A stretch of 26,345 bases of DNA from an uncultured Lachnospiraceae bacterium (GCA_910577645.1 CAJTOL010000039.1:1-26345), one strand, 5' to 3'. Numbered from the stretch's first letter, positions 16,644-23,876 are shown. Numbers and translations are program-made. Notes: a model not told the origin generated them from the sequence alone.

Positions 16644-17390
16644 ATGGATGAAGTTTTTGTAGATGCTGAATTTAGCGAATTAATGATTCATGGTATGAAT
16701 TCCATAGGAGTTTGTTTATCGGATTATCAAATGAAACAATTTTTTCAATATTATCGTATGTTGATTGAGACAAATAAGGTGATGAATCTAACTGCTATTA
16801 CAGAACTTTCAGATGTAGTATCGAAGCACTTTTTAGATAGTTTGTCTTTAGTAAAAGTAGTGAAAGATTTATCTCAAAAAGAATATTCTATTATTGATGT
16901 AGGAACTGGTGCCGGATTTCCTGGAATTCCGTTAAAGATTGCTTATCCCAATTTAAAAATTACTTTATTGGATTCTCTTAATAAAAGAGTAAAATTTTTA
17001 CAAAATGTAATAGATGAATTAGGTCTTAATAATATAGAAGGAATGCATGGACGGGCAGAAGATTATGGTCTTAATACCAAGTATAGAGAAAAATATGACT
17101 TATGCGTTTCAAGAGCAGTAGCCAATCTTTCAACACTTTCTGAGTATTGTCTTCCATTTGTTAAAGTTGGAGGAAGTTTTATTTCTTATAAGTCAGGAAC
17201 TATAGAGGAGGAGGTTAAACAGGCAAAAGGAGCTATTAAGATTTTGGGAGGGAAAATAAAGGAGGTATTAAAATTTTCTTTGGAGGAAGCAGAAGCGGAA
17301 AGATCCTTTATTGTAATTGAAAAGAAGGATAGGATTTCTGCAAAATATCCTAGAAAGGCTGGGATGCCTTCTAAGGATCCTTTGAAGTAA
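16644..17390 (+). CDS. rsmG: 16S rRNA (guanine-N7) methyltransferase RsmG (GidB)
   Basis: This 248-aa SAM-dependent enzyme methylates N7 of G527 in the 16S rRNA decoding region. The SAM motif DVGTGAGFPGIPL is at 85-97, preceded by KHFLDSL (61-67). SRAVANLSTLSEYCLPFVK follows. The ATG at 16644 has GGAGA upstream and gives the normal N-terminus; an upstream TTG overlapping the mnmG stop would add 8 residues. It ends the mnmE-mnmG-rsmG group and is convergent with the hydrolase gene across a parS palindrome. Confidence 0.95.
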   Translation: MDEVFVDAEFSELMIHGMNSIGVCLSDYQMKQFFQYYRMLIETNKVMNLTAITELSDVVSKHFLDSLSLVKVVKDLSQKEYSIIDVGTGAGFPGIPLKIAYPNLKITLLDSLNKRVKFLQNVIDELGLNNIEGMHGRAEDYGLNTKYREKYDLCVSRAVANLSTLSEYCLPFVKVGGSFISYKSGTIEEEVKQAKGAIKILGGKIKEVLKFSLEEAEAERSFIVIEKKDRISAKYPRKAGMPSKDPLK

Positions 17391-17405
17391 ATATGTTATT
17401 TATAG

Positions 17406-17455
17406 AAATATCTCCGGGAGAATGTTTCACGTGAAACATTCTCCCGGAGATATTT
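17406..17455. promoter_or_regulatory. parS: parS site inside a 50-bp perfect palindrome; possible two-way terminator
   Basis: The ParB-binding consensus TGTTTCACGTGAAACA is perfect at 17423-17438. The symmetry continues without a mismatch to 17406 and 17455, giving 25-bp arms with a GC-rich block (TCTCCGGGAG) on each side. The outer edges are A/T runs, so the transcript from either side would form a strong hairpin followed by a short U run. It lies between the convergent rsmG and hydrolase genes. Confidence 0.95.
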
Positions 17456-17496
17456 TGTATCTATATCAAAATAGATAGAAGTATCTTTAAATCAAA

Positions 17497-18447
17497 TTAA
17501 GAAAAAAACATATCAATCATTTTTAACACTTGGGCTGGCGACTCTAGTTGAGGCATAAATTTAGTATGCGGAATAATGGCATATTCAATAGCTGAATTAT
17601 ATTTTTTGTATTCATCAAATCGTTCTTCAATAAAATCTATACACTCACCACCGATTAAATAAATACTATTATCAATTTTCTTTAAAGCATTTACAATGTT
17701 ACATTTTGTATAATGACATTCAATGCTGGCATAAACAGATTTTGGTGATTCACCTAAATGAGAAGATTCATAACACCAATCAATCAAATTAGCTTTTACA
17801 GAATAAGGATTATTAAAGTAAGATTGAGAAAATCTTTCTTCTAGGGACTTTTTGCTAACTGCAATATTATAAAACAGAGTACCAACTATTGGAGTGTCTA
17901 AAATAAATTTATAGAGTTTAGCCCTTTTTCCAGGAATCATACTATTAGAGAGAATGGAATCAGGATTAATAAAAAGCAGCTTGTCAAATAACTCTGGCGC
18001 TAAACTGCATGCCATAATAGAGAAAGAAGCAGAAGCACCTGATGCGATAATGTCTGTCCTATGTCCAATTTCAGAACGAATAAAATCTGTTAAAAGTTGT
18101 ACATATAAGTAGTTAGTATAGGTGATATTAGGCTTTTCAGAACGTCCAAAGCCTAATAAGTCAATTACATAGACACAATATTTATTTTTAAGAGTATCAA
18201 CTAAATCATTCCATTGATATCCGCTAAATTCTGGAATTAAATCATGGATCAGTAAAAGGGGCTTTCCTTTTCCATATTTTGTATAATGGATATTTCCAAG
18301 TCTCCATTTATAGCAATGAGCTTCTGGATTTACCAATAAATTTTTTGATACAGCTGAGAATTTAATGTATTGGTTAATGACTGCAGTAGAAGCGGCGGCT
18401 CCTGTAGATAGAATTAGTAAAGTAAGTAGTTTATTCTTAACTTTCAT
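17497..18447 (-). CDS. Alpha/beta-fold hydrolase, membrane-anchored or exported
   Basis: The protein is 316 aa. An N-terminal K-rich start and hydrophobic stretch (about 6-24) look like a signal anchor. The core follows the alpha/beta hydrolase pattern: KPLLLIHDL (62-70) at the oxyanion strand, YVIDLLGFGRSEKP (93-106), a nucleophile elbow ASGASASFS with candidate Ser139, a late acid candidate near Asp271 and His294 in IIPHTKF. The elbow reads G-x-S-x-S instead of G-x-S-x-G, and HG after the first strand is HD, so activity or specificity may be unusual. The start has AGGAGGG. The gene runs opposite to its neighbours and is bracketed by two parS sites. Its substrate is unknown. Confidence 0.8.
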   Translation of the reverse strand: MKVKNKLLTLLILSTGAAASTAVINQYIKFSAVSKNLLVNPEAHCYKWRLGNIHYTKYGKGKPLLLIHDLIPEFSGYQWNDLVDTLKNKYCVYVIDLLGFGRSEKPNITYTNYLYVQLLTDFIRSEIGHRTDIIASGASASFSIMACSLAPELFDKLLFINPDSILSNSMIPGKRAKLYKFILDTPIVGTLFYNIAVSKKSLEERFSQSYFNNPYSVKANLIDWCYESSHLGESPKSVYASIECHYTKCNIVNALKKIDNSIYLIGGECIDFIEERFDEYKKYNSAIEYAIIPHTKFMPQLESPAQVLKMIDMFFS

Positions 18448-18512
18448 ATAAGCCCTCCTGTAATAACGATTATTTATATTATAATACAGAGAATTAATGA
18501 ATACAAGAGAGG

Positions 18513-18540
18513 AAAAAATGTTTCACGTGAAACATTTTTT
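18513..18540. promoter_or_regulatory. parS: Second parS site upstream of parA
   Basis: A perfect TGTTTCACGTGAAACA lies at 18519-18534, extended by six A and six T on the two sides into a 28-bp perfect palindrome. It lies about 160 bp upstream of parA in the divergent region between the hydrolase and parA. Together with the site at 17423 it gives two ParB loading points within 1.1 kb. Confidence 0.95.
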
Positions 18541-18634
18541 TCCGGCTGCGCCGGGTAAGAAGATATTTCTCTCCAAACTGTTACTATTTTTAAAAGAATA
18601 TGCAAGTTTACCATAGGAATCAAGAAAAAAATAT

Positions 18635-18642
18635 GTTATAAT
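18635..18642 (+). promoter_or_regulatory. Candidate extended -10 promoter of parAB
   Basis: The sequence contains G-T-TATAAT preceded by T (TG-T-TATAAT), with TATAAT at 18637-18642, about 50 nt upstream of the parA start. No good -35 hexamer is seen at the right distance, which fits an extended -10 promoter. The intergenic region 18448-18692 also holds parS and a GC-rich CCGGCTGCGCCGGG inverted repeat (about 18542-18555). Confidence 0.5.
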
Positions 18643-18692
18643 GTTTTGAAACGCGAAAAATATGATAAATAAAAAGGGGATAAGTCCAGATT

Positions 18693-19463
18693 ATGGGAAG
18701 AACAATTGCAATAGCAAACCAAAAAGGCGGTGTAGGAAAAACTACAACCACTATTAATTTGTCAGCCTGTTTGTCAGAAGCTGGTCAGAAAGTTCTGGTT
18801 GTGGATTTTGATCCTCAGGGGAATGCTACCAGCGGTTTTGGATTAGAAAAAGGGAGCATTGAAAATACTGTATATCAAATGCTGATTGGGGAGACTGATG
18901 CAAAAGAAAGTATTGAGAAAAATGTACAAAATAATTTGGATATTCTCCCTTCGGACGTTAATTTGGCCGGTGCAGAAATAGAACTATTAGAAATGGGCAA
19001 TAAAGAATCCTTGTTAAGAGATAATTTGAAAAGTATAAAGAATCAATATGATTTTATTATTATTGATTGTCCTCCTTCTTTAAATCTTTTGACTATTAAT
19101 GCATTAACTGCAGCGGATACGGTAATTGTTCCGATACAGTGTGAGTACTATGCATTAGAAGGATTGAGTCAGATATTAAAAACCATAAATTTAGTGAAGC
19201 GTAAATTGAATCGTAAACTGGAATTGGAGGGAGTCGTATTTACCATGTATGACGCCAGAACAAATTTGTCTCTGGAAGTTGTGGAAAGTGTAAAAAACAG
19301 CTTAAACCAAAATATATATAAAACAATCATTCCAAGAAATGTCCGTTTAGCAGAAGCGCCCAGCCATGGAATGTCTATTAATTTATATGATTCCAGATCT
19401 AGTGGTGCAGAGAGTTATCGTTTGCTTGCAGCGGAAGTAATAAGCAGAGGGGAAGATATCTGA
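18693..19463 (+). CDS. parA: Chromosome partitioning ATPase ParA (Soj)
   Basis: This 256-aa deviant Walker-A ATPase has KGGVGKTTT at 11-19 (signature Lys11), VVDFDPQGNAT at 36-46 and FIIIDCPPSLN as Walker B. Soj proteins form DNA-bound dimers that drive ParB-parS segregation and in Bacillus regulate DnaA. The short N-terminus without an HTH domain is the chromosomal type Ib-like form. A weak GGGG-type site precedes it. It is followed after 1 bp by parB. Confidence 0.96.
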   Translation: MGRTIAIANQKGGVGKTTTTINLSACLSEAGQKVLVVDFDPQGNATSGFGLEKGSIENTVYQMLIGETDAKESIEKNVQNNLDILPSDVNLAGAEIELLEMGNKESLLRDNLKSIKNQYDFIIIDCPPSLNLLTINALTAADTVIVPIQCEYYALEGLSQILKTINLVKRKLNRKLELEGVVFTMYDARTNLSLEVVESVKNSLNQNIYKTIIPRNVRLAEAPSHGMSINLYDSRSSGAESYRLLAAEVISRGEDI

Positions 19464-19464
19464 T

Positions 19465-20397
19465 ATGACAAAAACAGCAAAAAAAGGATTAGGAAAAGGA
19501 TTGGGGGCACTTTTTGGTGAGGACTTGACAGAAGATGTTGGAAATGAGACAAGTTCTGTTTCTGAAAAGGTAACGGTGGAAACAAAAGTAGTAGAAGTTC
19601 CCAAAGAGGTCTATTTAAAAATTTCCTTGATTGAACCAAATAGGGAGCAGCCCAGAAAAGAATTTAATCAGGAACATCTGGAAGAACTGGCTGAGTCTAT
19701 TCGCCAGTATGGTGTTTTGCAGCCTATTATGGTGCAGAAAAATGGAGAATTATATGAAATCATTGCCGGAGAAAGGCGCTGGAGAGCAGCAAAAATGGCT
19801 GGTCTAAAAGAAGTCCCGGTAATGATCCGTGATTATGATAAACAAAAGAAGATGGAAATCAGTTTAATTGAAAATGTTCAGAGAGCTGATTTAAATCCTA
19901 TTGAAGAAGCAATGGCATATATGCAGTTAATCGAAGAATTTGGATTAAAGCAGGAAGAAATTGCTGAAAGAGTAGCAAAGAACCGCACAACAATTACTAA
20001 CAGTTTACGGCTTTTAAAATTGGATTCCAGAATACAAGAATTATTGGTGCAGGGAGCTATTTCCAATGGACATGCCAGGGCTCTTTTAGCTATAGAAGAT
20101 ATGGATAAGCAATATGCTGTAGCAGAATTGATTGTAAAAAAGAAGTTAAGCGTTAGGGAAGTGGAGAAGCTGGTTAAGTCTATTTTAAAACCAGATAACA
20201 AGGAAAAGGAAAAGAAAAAAGAAGAAAAAGACTTAAGTTTTATTTTCCAGGATTTAGAGGAACGGATGAAGAGTATTATGGGGACAAAAGTAATGATTCA
20301 TCGAAAAGATAAGTCAAAAGGAAGAATTGAGATAGAATACTATTCTGAAGCAGAGTTAGAGCGTATAGTAGAAATGATAGAATCCATTAGAAATTAG
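19465..20397 (+). CDS. parB: Chromosome partitioning protein ParB (Spo0J)
   Basis: This 310-aa CTP-dependent DNA clamp binds parS. The N-terminus KKGLGKGLGALFGED is the ParA-stimulating segment. The CTP-binding region shows EQPRKEF (61-67), GERRWRAAK (102-110) and ENVQRADLNPIEEA (136-149). The parS-reading HTH is near 163-184 (QEEIAERVAKNRTTITNSLRL). A charged linker (KEKEKKKEEKD) leads to the C-terminal dimer domain. No noc paralogue is present next to it, unlike in Bacillus. Two parS sites lie just upstream. Confidence 0.97.
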   Translation: MTKTAKKGLGKGLGALFGEDLTEDVGNETSSVSEKVTVETKVVEVPKEVYLKISLIEPNREQPRKEFNQEHLEELAESIRQYGVLQPIMVQKNGELYEIIAGERRWRAAKMAGLKEVPVMIRDYDKQKKMEISLIENVQRADLNPIEEAMAYMQLIEEFGLKQEEIAERVAKNRTTITNSLRLLKLDSRIQELLVQGAISNGHARALLAIEDMDKQYAVAELIVKKKLSVREVEKLVKSILKPDNKEKEKKKEEKDLSFIFQDLEERMKSIMGTKVMIHRKDKSKGRIEIEYYSEAELERIVEMIESIRN

Positions 20398-20484
20398 TAT
20401 TTTAATAAAACGAATAAGGCTCATATTTATGAAAAGATACATGAAGAAACAAATTTATGCGAAAGCAGGGAGTGAAGCAGTACA

Positions 20485-21018
20485 ATGGAGAACAATAATA
20501 TAGGAAACAATCTGTTTAATCAGCTAGGGATTGATTCTAGTTACATTATTATAGGATTATGTGTATTAATTTTGATTCTTTTGATTATAGTAATAGTATG
20601 CATTACAAAGTTAAATAAGCTGACTCGAAATTATGATTATTTTATGAGAGGAAAGGATGCAGAATCTCTGGAGGATTTTATAATCGGAATCTCTGAAGAG
20701 GTTCACAGACTCCAGAATGAAGATAGAGGAGCAAAGGACACCATTCGTTCTATTAATCGGAATTTAAGAGCATCTTATCAAAAGTTTGGTTTAGTACGTT
20801 ACAACGCATTTAAAGGAATGGGAGGAAATTTAAGTTTTGCCATGGCAATGTTGGATTATACCAACAGCGGATTTGTTTTGAATTCTGTTCACAGCAGAGA
20901 GGGATGCTACCTTTATCTAAAAAGAATCGACATGGGGCAGACAGATGGTCCTTTGGGAAATGAGGAAAAGGAAGCTGTGGAGCAAGCTCTTGGCTATGTT
21001 CAGGCAAAGGATAATTAA
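20485..21018 (+). CDS. DUF4446 family membrane protein
   Basis: This 177-aa protein has one N-terminal transmembrane helix (about 19-41, very rich in Ile/Leu), then a charged helical region (about 43-100) likely to form a coiled coil, and a C-terminal block containing GLVRYNAFKGMGGNLSFAMAMLD and a later GPLGNEEKEAVEQAL. This pattern matches DUF4446, commonly encoded next to parB in clostridia. Function unknown; the position suggests a link to chromosome or envelope organisation. The ATG at 20485 has only a modest GGGAG site. Confidence 0.82.
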   Translation: MENNNIGNNLFNQLGIDSSYIIIGLCVLILILLIIVIVCITKLNKLTRNYDYFMRGKDAESLEDFIIGISEEVHRLQNEDRGAKDTIRSINRNLRASYQKFGLVRYNAFKGMGGNLSFAMAMLDYTNSGFVLNSVHSREGCYLYLKRIDMGQTDGPLGNEEKEAVEQALGYVQAKDN

Positions 21019-21047
21019 AGGATAACGGATGAATTATAAAGAAATTG

Positions 21048-21076
21048 TTGACAATAAGTGTATGTACTGTTATACT
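21048..21076 (+). promoter_or_regulatory. Promoter of gdhA
   Basis: A perfect TTGACA (21048-21053), a 17-bp spacer and TATACT (21071-21076) form a near-consensus sigma-A promoter about 85 nt upstream of the gdhA start. Confidence 0.85.
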
Positions 21077-21106
21077 AAGACTCAATAGAGAAAGAGATGG
21101 CAATGA

Positions 21107-21137
21107 GGCCCCTTCCTGGATAGGAGAGGGTCTTTTT
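21107..21137 (+). terminator. Terminator-like hairpin in the gdhA leader
   Basis: Arm 21107-21117 pairs with 21122-21132 around the loop GGAT (11 positions, one mismatch and two wobble pairs), followed by five T (21133-21137). It lies downstream of the gdhA promoter and upstream of its ribosome-binding site, so it is in the 5' leader and may attenuate transcription. It could also end readthrough from the DUF4446 gene. Confidence 0.7.
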
Positions 21138-21161
21138 GTGTCTAAATAAGGAGGAGAATTT

Positions 21162-22496
21162 ATGTCATATGTTGATGAAGTTTACGAAAAGGTAGTCGCA
21201 AAAAATCCTGGTGAGCCTGAGTTTCATCAGGCAGTTAAGGAAGTTTTAGATTCTTTAAAACTAGTTATTGAGGCGAATGAGGAAAAGTACCGTAAAGAAG
21301 CAATTTTAGAGAGATTGGTAGAACCGGAGAGAATTATTACATTCCGTGTTCCCTGGGTTGATGATAAAGGACAAGCACAGGTAAACAGAGGTTATCGGGT
21401 ACAGTTTAACAGTGCCATTGGTCCGTATAAAGGAGGACTTCGTCTCCATCCTTCTGTAAATCAGAGTATTTTAAAATTCCTGGGATTTGAGCAGGTATTT
21501 AAAAATTCTTTAACCAGCCTTCCTATTGGCGGCGGAAAAGGCGGAAGTGATTTTGATCCCAAAGGAAAATCAGACAGAGAGGTTATGGCATTTTGTCAGA
21601 GTTTTATGACAGAGCTGTATAAATATATAGGAGCAGACAAAGATGTTCCTGCCGGAGATATTGGTGTAGGAGCAAGAGAAATTGGATATATGTATGGCCA
21701 ATATAAAAAGATTACCGGCCAATATGAAGGTGTCTTGACCGGAAAGGGATTGGCTTACGGTGGATCTTTGGCCCGTACTCAGGCAACTGGCTATGGCCTG
21801 GTATATATGGTAGTGGAGATGTTAAAGCATGAAGGGCAGGAATTAGCAGGAAAAACGGTTATTATTTCCGGTTCCGGTAATGTTGCAATTTATGCAACCG
21901 AGAAGGCACAACAGTATGGAGCAAAAGTAGTTGCTCTTAGTGATTCCAATGGTTACATCTATGATAAAGATGGTATTAAGCTGGATATTGTTAAGGAAAT
22001 TAAAGAAGTCCGCAGGGGAAGAATTAAAGAGTATGTAGATAAAGTGCCTACTGCAGTTTATACAGAAGGAAAAGGAATTTGGACGATTCCTTGTGATGTT
22101 GCTCTTCCCTGTGCAACACAAAATGAATTAAATCTGGATGATGCAAAGACTTTGAAAGCAAATGGATGCATCTTGGTTGCAGAAGGAGCAAATATGCCTT
22201 CTACCAGAGAAGCTACAGATTATTATTTAGAGAACGGAATACTGTTTATGCCTGGAAAGGCAGCAAATGCCGGAGGTGTGGCAACTTCTGCTTTGGAAAT
22301 GACTCAGAACAGTGAACGCTTATCCTGGAGCTTTGAAGAAGTAGATGAGAAGCTTCACGGCATTATGGTAAATATTTTTGCCAAGGCAGCTGATGCTGCA
22401 GAGCGCTACGGCGTACCAGGCAACTATGTAGCAGGCGCAAATATAGCAGGTTTTGAAAAAGTTGTCGATGCAATGATGGCTCAGGGTATTGTCTAA
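21162..22496 (+). CDS. gdhA: Glutamate dehydrogenase, predicted NADP-specific
   Basis: This 444-aa hexameric-type GDH interconverts glutamate with 2-oxoglutarate and ammonia in the cytoplasm. Substrate-site blocks are GPYKGGLRLHPSVN (87-100), PIGGGKGGSDFDPKGKSD (121-138, catalytic Lys126) and DVPAGDIGVGAREIGYM. The nucleotide fold has GSGNVA at 237-242, with SDSNGYIYD at 260-268. Ser238 and Ser262 replace the Phe and Pro found in the NAD-type enzyme of Clostridium symbiosum, favouring NADP(H) use. The ribosome-binding site is AAGGAGGAG. The gene has its own promoter and a leader hairpin, and a terminator follows. Confidence 0.96.
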   Translation: MSYVDEVYEKVVAKNPGEPEFHQAVKEVLDSLKLVIEANEEKYRKEAILERLVEPERIITFRVPWVDDKGQAQVNRGYRVQFNSAIGPYKGGLRLHPSVNQSILKFLGFEQVFKNSLTSLPIGGGKGGSDFDPKGKSDREVMAFCQSFMTELYKYIGADKDVPAGDIGVGAREIGYMYGQYKKITGQYEGVLTGKGLAYGGSLARTQATGYGLVYMVVEMLKHEGQELAGKTVIISGSGNVAIYATEKAQQYGAKVVALSDSNGYIYDKDGIKLDIVKEIKEVRRGRIKEYVDKVPTAVYTEGKGIWTIPCDVALPCATQNELNLDDAKTLKANGCILVAEGANMPSTREATDYYLENGILFMPGKAANAGGVATSALEMTQNSERLSWSFEEVDEKLHGIMVNIFAKAADAAERYGVPGNYVAGANIAGFEKVVDAMMAQGIV

Positions 22497-22557
22497 TTAC
22501 AAAAAATAGTATATAATAAAACAGATTCAATCAGAAACTGTACATTCAGAGAAAAGT

Positions 22558-22590
22558 AATAAGGCGGAGTTGATTCTTCGCCTTATTCTA
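22558..22590 (+). terminator. Terminator after gdhA
   Basis: AATAAGGCG (22558-22566) pairs with CGCCTTATT (22579-22587) without mismatch around a 12-nt loop, followed by a pyrimidine-rich CTATTCTT stretch. It lies about 60 bp after the gdhA stop. Confidence 0.65.
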
Positions 22591-22641
22591 TTCTTAATCT
22601 TATTTCTATAAAAAGAAATTCCTATGATGGAGGTGAAGGAA

Positions 22642-23511
22642 ATGCATAAGTTTTTACGGGCAGTAGGATTTTCTATGTGTCAATCTAAAAAAGAGATTAA
22701 AGAGATGCTGGGAGTTTTATTAAAGGAGACAGGAGAAGTATTGGAATTTTTCAGAGAAAATGAAAAGTTATGTCAACTAAGTATAGAGCTTGCTCCTGGT
22801 ATGGGGATCTGTATAGTAGGTGAGAAAAATGAAGATGGCAGTATGGAAGTAGAATATTATTTTCCATATTTAACCGGAAAGGAAGTAACATCAACTGCAG
22901 AGTGCTCCATTCAACGCCATACAGAAAGAGAGACTTTTGCAGGACTTTTAGATGAATATCGGGTAGGAATTTCTCTAATTTATTATTTAAGTAATTCTAT
23001 AGAGTACCGTCTCCGACAGCACAAGAAAGAAAACTGTAATGTCAAAGGATCCAGACTAAGCGGATTAAGCGTGAGAGGGAAAATTCTTTTTCCAATCCAG
23101 AAAACAGCAGTACAGATTGAAAAGTCTAAAATAGCATCTAAAACCCGCTCTAATTTATTGGAGGCAGCAAAAAATGGAGATGCAGATGCCATTGATACAT
23201 TGACGATAGAGGATATTGACCTTTATTCTCAGGTTACCAAAAGAGTAGAAAAAGAAGATTTATATTCTATTATTGATTCCTGTTTTATGCCTTGCGGGAT
23301 TGAATGTGATCAATATTCAGTAATTGGGGAAATTAAGGAGATTGATCAAAAGGAAAATTACCTTACGGGAGAAAACATCTATGATTTTACCATAGAAGCT
23401 TGTGATCTGATATTCCACGTGGGAATTAATAAGAATGACTTGATCGGAGAACCAAAGGTTGGAATGCGTTTTAAAGGACAGATTTGGATGCAGGGGTTTG
23501 CTGATTTTTAA
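22642..23511 (+). CDS. DUF3881-like protein of unknown function
   Basis: The protein is 289 aa from MHKFLRAVGFSM. This ATG is chosen because GGAGG lies 8 nt upstream, whereas the earlier in-frame ATGs at 22624 and 22627 have no site. It is soluble, with no membrane helix or signal. The N-terminus and overall size resemble DUF3881, a family I associate with Lachnospiraceae, but this rests on memory of its start rather than a search. Visible features include a central SGLSVRGKILFPIQ segment, a KNGDADAIDTLTIEDIDLY segment and a beta-rich C-terminal half. The function is unknown. Confidence 0.65.
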   Translation: MHKFLRAVGFSMCQSKKEIKEMLGVLLKETGEVLEFFRENEKLCQLSIELAPGMGICIVGEKNEDGSMEVEYYFPYLTGKEVTSTAECSIQRHTERETFAGLLDEYRVGISLIYYLSNSIEYRLRQHKKENCNVKGSRLSGLSVRGKILFPIQKTAVQIEKSKIASKTRSNLLEAAKNGDADAIDTLTIEDIDLYSQVTKRVEKEDLYSIIDSCFMPCGIECDQYSVIGEIKEIDQKENYLTGENIYDFTIEACDLIFHVGINKNDLIGEPKVGMRFKGQIWMQGFADF

Positions 23512-23513
23512 TC

Positions 23514-23542
23514 TTGATTTTTTTTATAAAATAGGGTAATAT
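23514..23542 (+). promoter_or_regulatory. Candidate promoter of the tRNA-Arg array
   Basis: TTGATT (23514-23519), a 17-bp spacer and TAATAT (23537-23542) lie 46 bp upstream of the first tRNA 5' half. If used, it would transcribe both broken copies before reaching the intact tRNA at 23793. Confidence 0.55.
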
Positions 23543-23587
23543 ATATAAGTAAATTTTACTTTTTAGTTTACAACTGGTCAGATACAC

Positions 23588-23626
23588 GTTTCCGTAGCTC
23601 AGATGGATAGAGCGACCGCCTCCTAA
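23588..23626 (+). pseudogene. tRNA-Arg(CCT) 5' half, truncated at the anticodon loop (copy A)
   Basis: This segment is identical to the first 39 nt of the intact tRNA-Arg at 23793 and stops exactly at the end of the anticodon loop (CTCCTAA). The identity extends 7 bp upstream with one change, making a 46-bp direct repeat (23581-23626 with 23786-23831, offset 205). No tRNA 3' half follows. Its closeness to the promoter suggests it is the original chromosomal 5' half, cut off by integration. Confidence 0.85.
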
Positions 23627-23689
23627 TATCCCGGTCATCAAAGTCCGTGGAGGTAAAAAAGCTCTTTTCATAAACTTCATATCGTTCGA

Positions 23690-23728
23690 GTCCTCGTAGC
23701 TCAGCTGGATAGAGCACACGCCTCCTAA
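23690..23728 (+). pseudogene. Different tRNA-Arg(CCT) 5' half, truncated at the anticodon loop (copy B)
   Basis: Another 39-nt 5' half has acceptor strand GTCCTCG, D-arm GCTCAGCTGGATAGAGC and anticodon-loop CTCCTAA, again ending at the loop. Acceptor and anticodon-stem bases differ from copies A and C, so it is a diverged or foreign tRNA-Arg(CCT) half rather than a recent duplicate. The preceding GTTCGAGTC looks like part of a T-loop. Confidence 0.8.
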
Positions 23729-23792
23729 GAGAACCTACAACGGAAACTTTTTGGAGGACATGAAGCAGCAAGTCACGCACAATTTGATATAC

Positions 23793-23866
23793 GTTTCCGT
23801 AGCTCAGATGGATAGAGCGACCGCCTCCTAAGCGGTAGGTCGGGTGTTCGAGTCACCTCGGGAACG
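23793..23866 (+). tRNA. tRNA-Arg(CCT), intact
   Basis: This 74-nt tRNA has acceptor GTTTCCG pairing with CGGGAAC, D-arm GCTC...GAGC, anticodon stem ACCGC/GCGGT, loop CTCCTAA (anticodon CCT, reading AGG) and T-arm with GTTCGAGTC. No CCA is encoded. It is the third and only complete copy in the array and is immediately followed by a terminator and the integrase end of an integrated element. Confidence 0.95.
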
Positions 23867-23876
23867 CTGGGAACAT

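Noticed and set aside
20430..20504. Short ORF (24 codons) between parB and the DUF4446 gene
   Set aside because: No ribosome-binding site and it runs into the start of the DUF4446 gene in another frame.
23410..23425. CACGTG palindrome in the DUF3881-like gene as a third parS
   Set aside because: Only about 10 of 16 positions match the parS consensus and it lies in coding sequence.
23471..23780. Minus-strand open frames through the tRNA array
   Set aside because: They are antisense readings of tRNA fragments; the residues repeat because the tRNA halves repeat.
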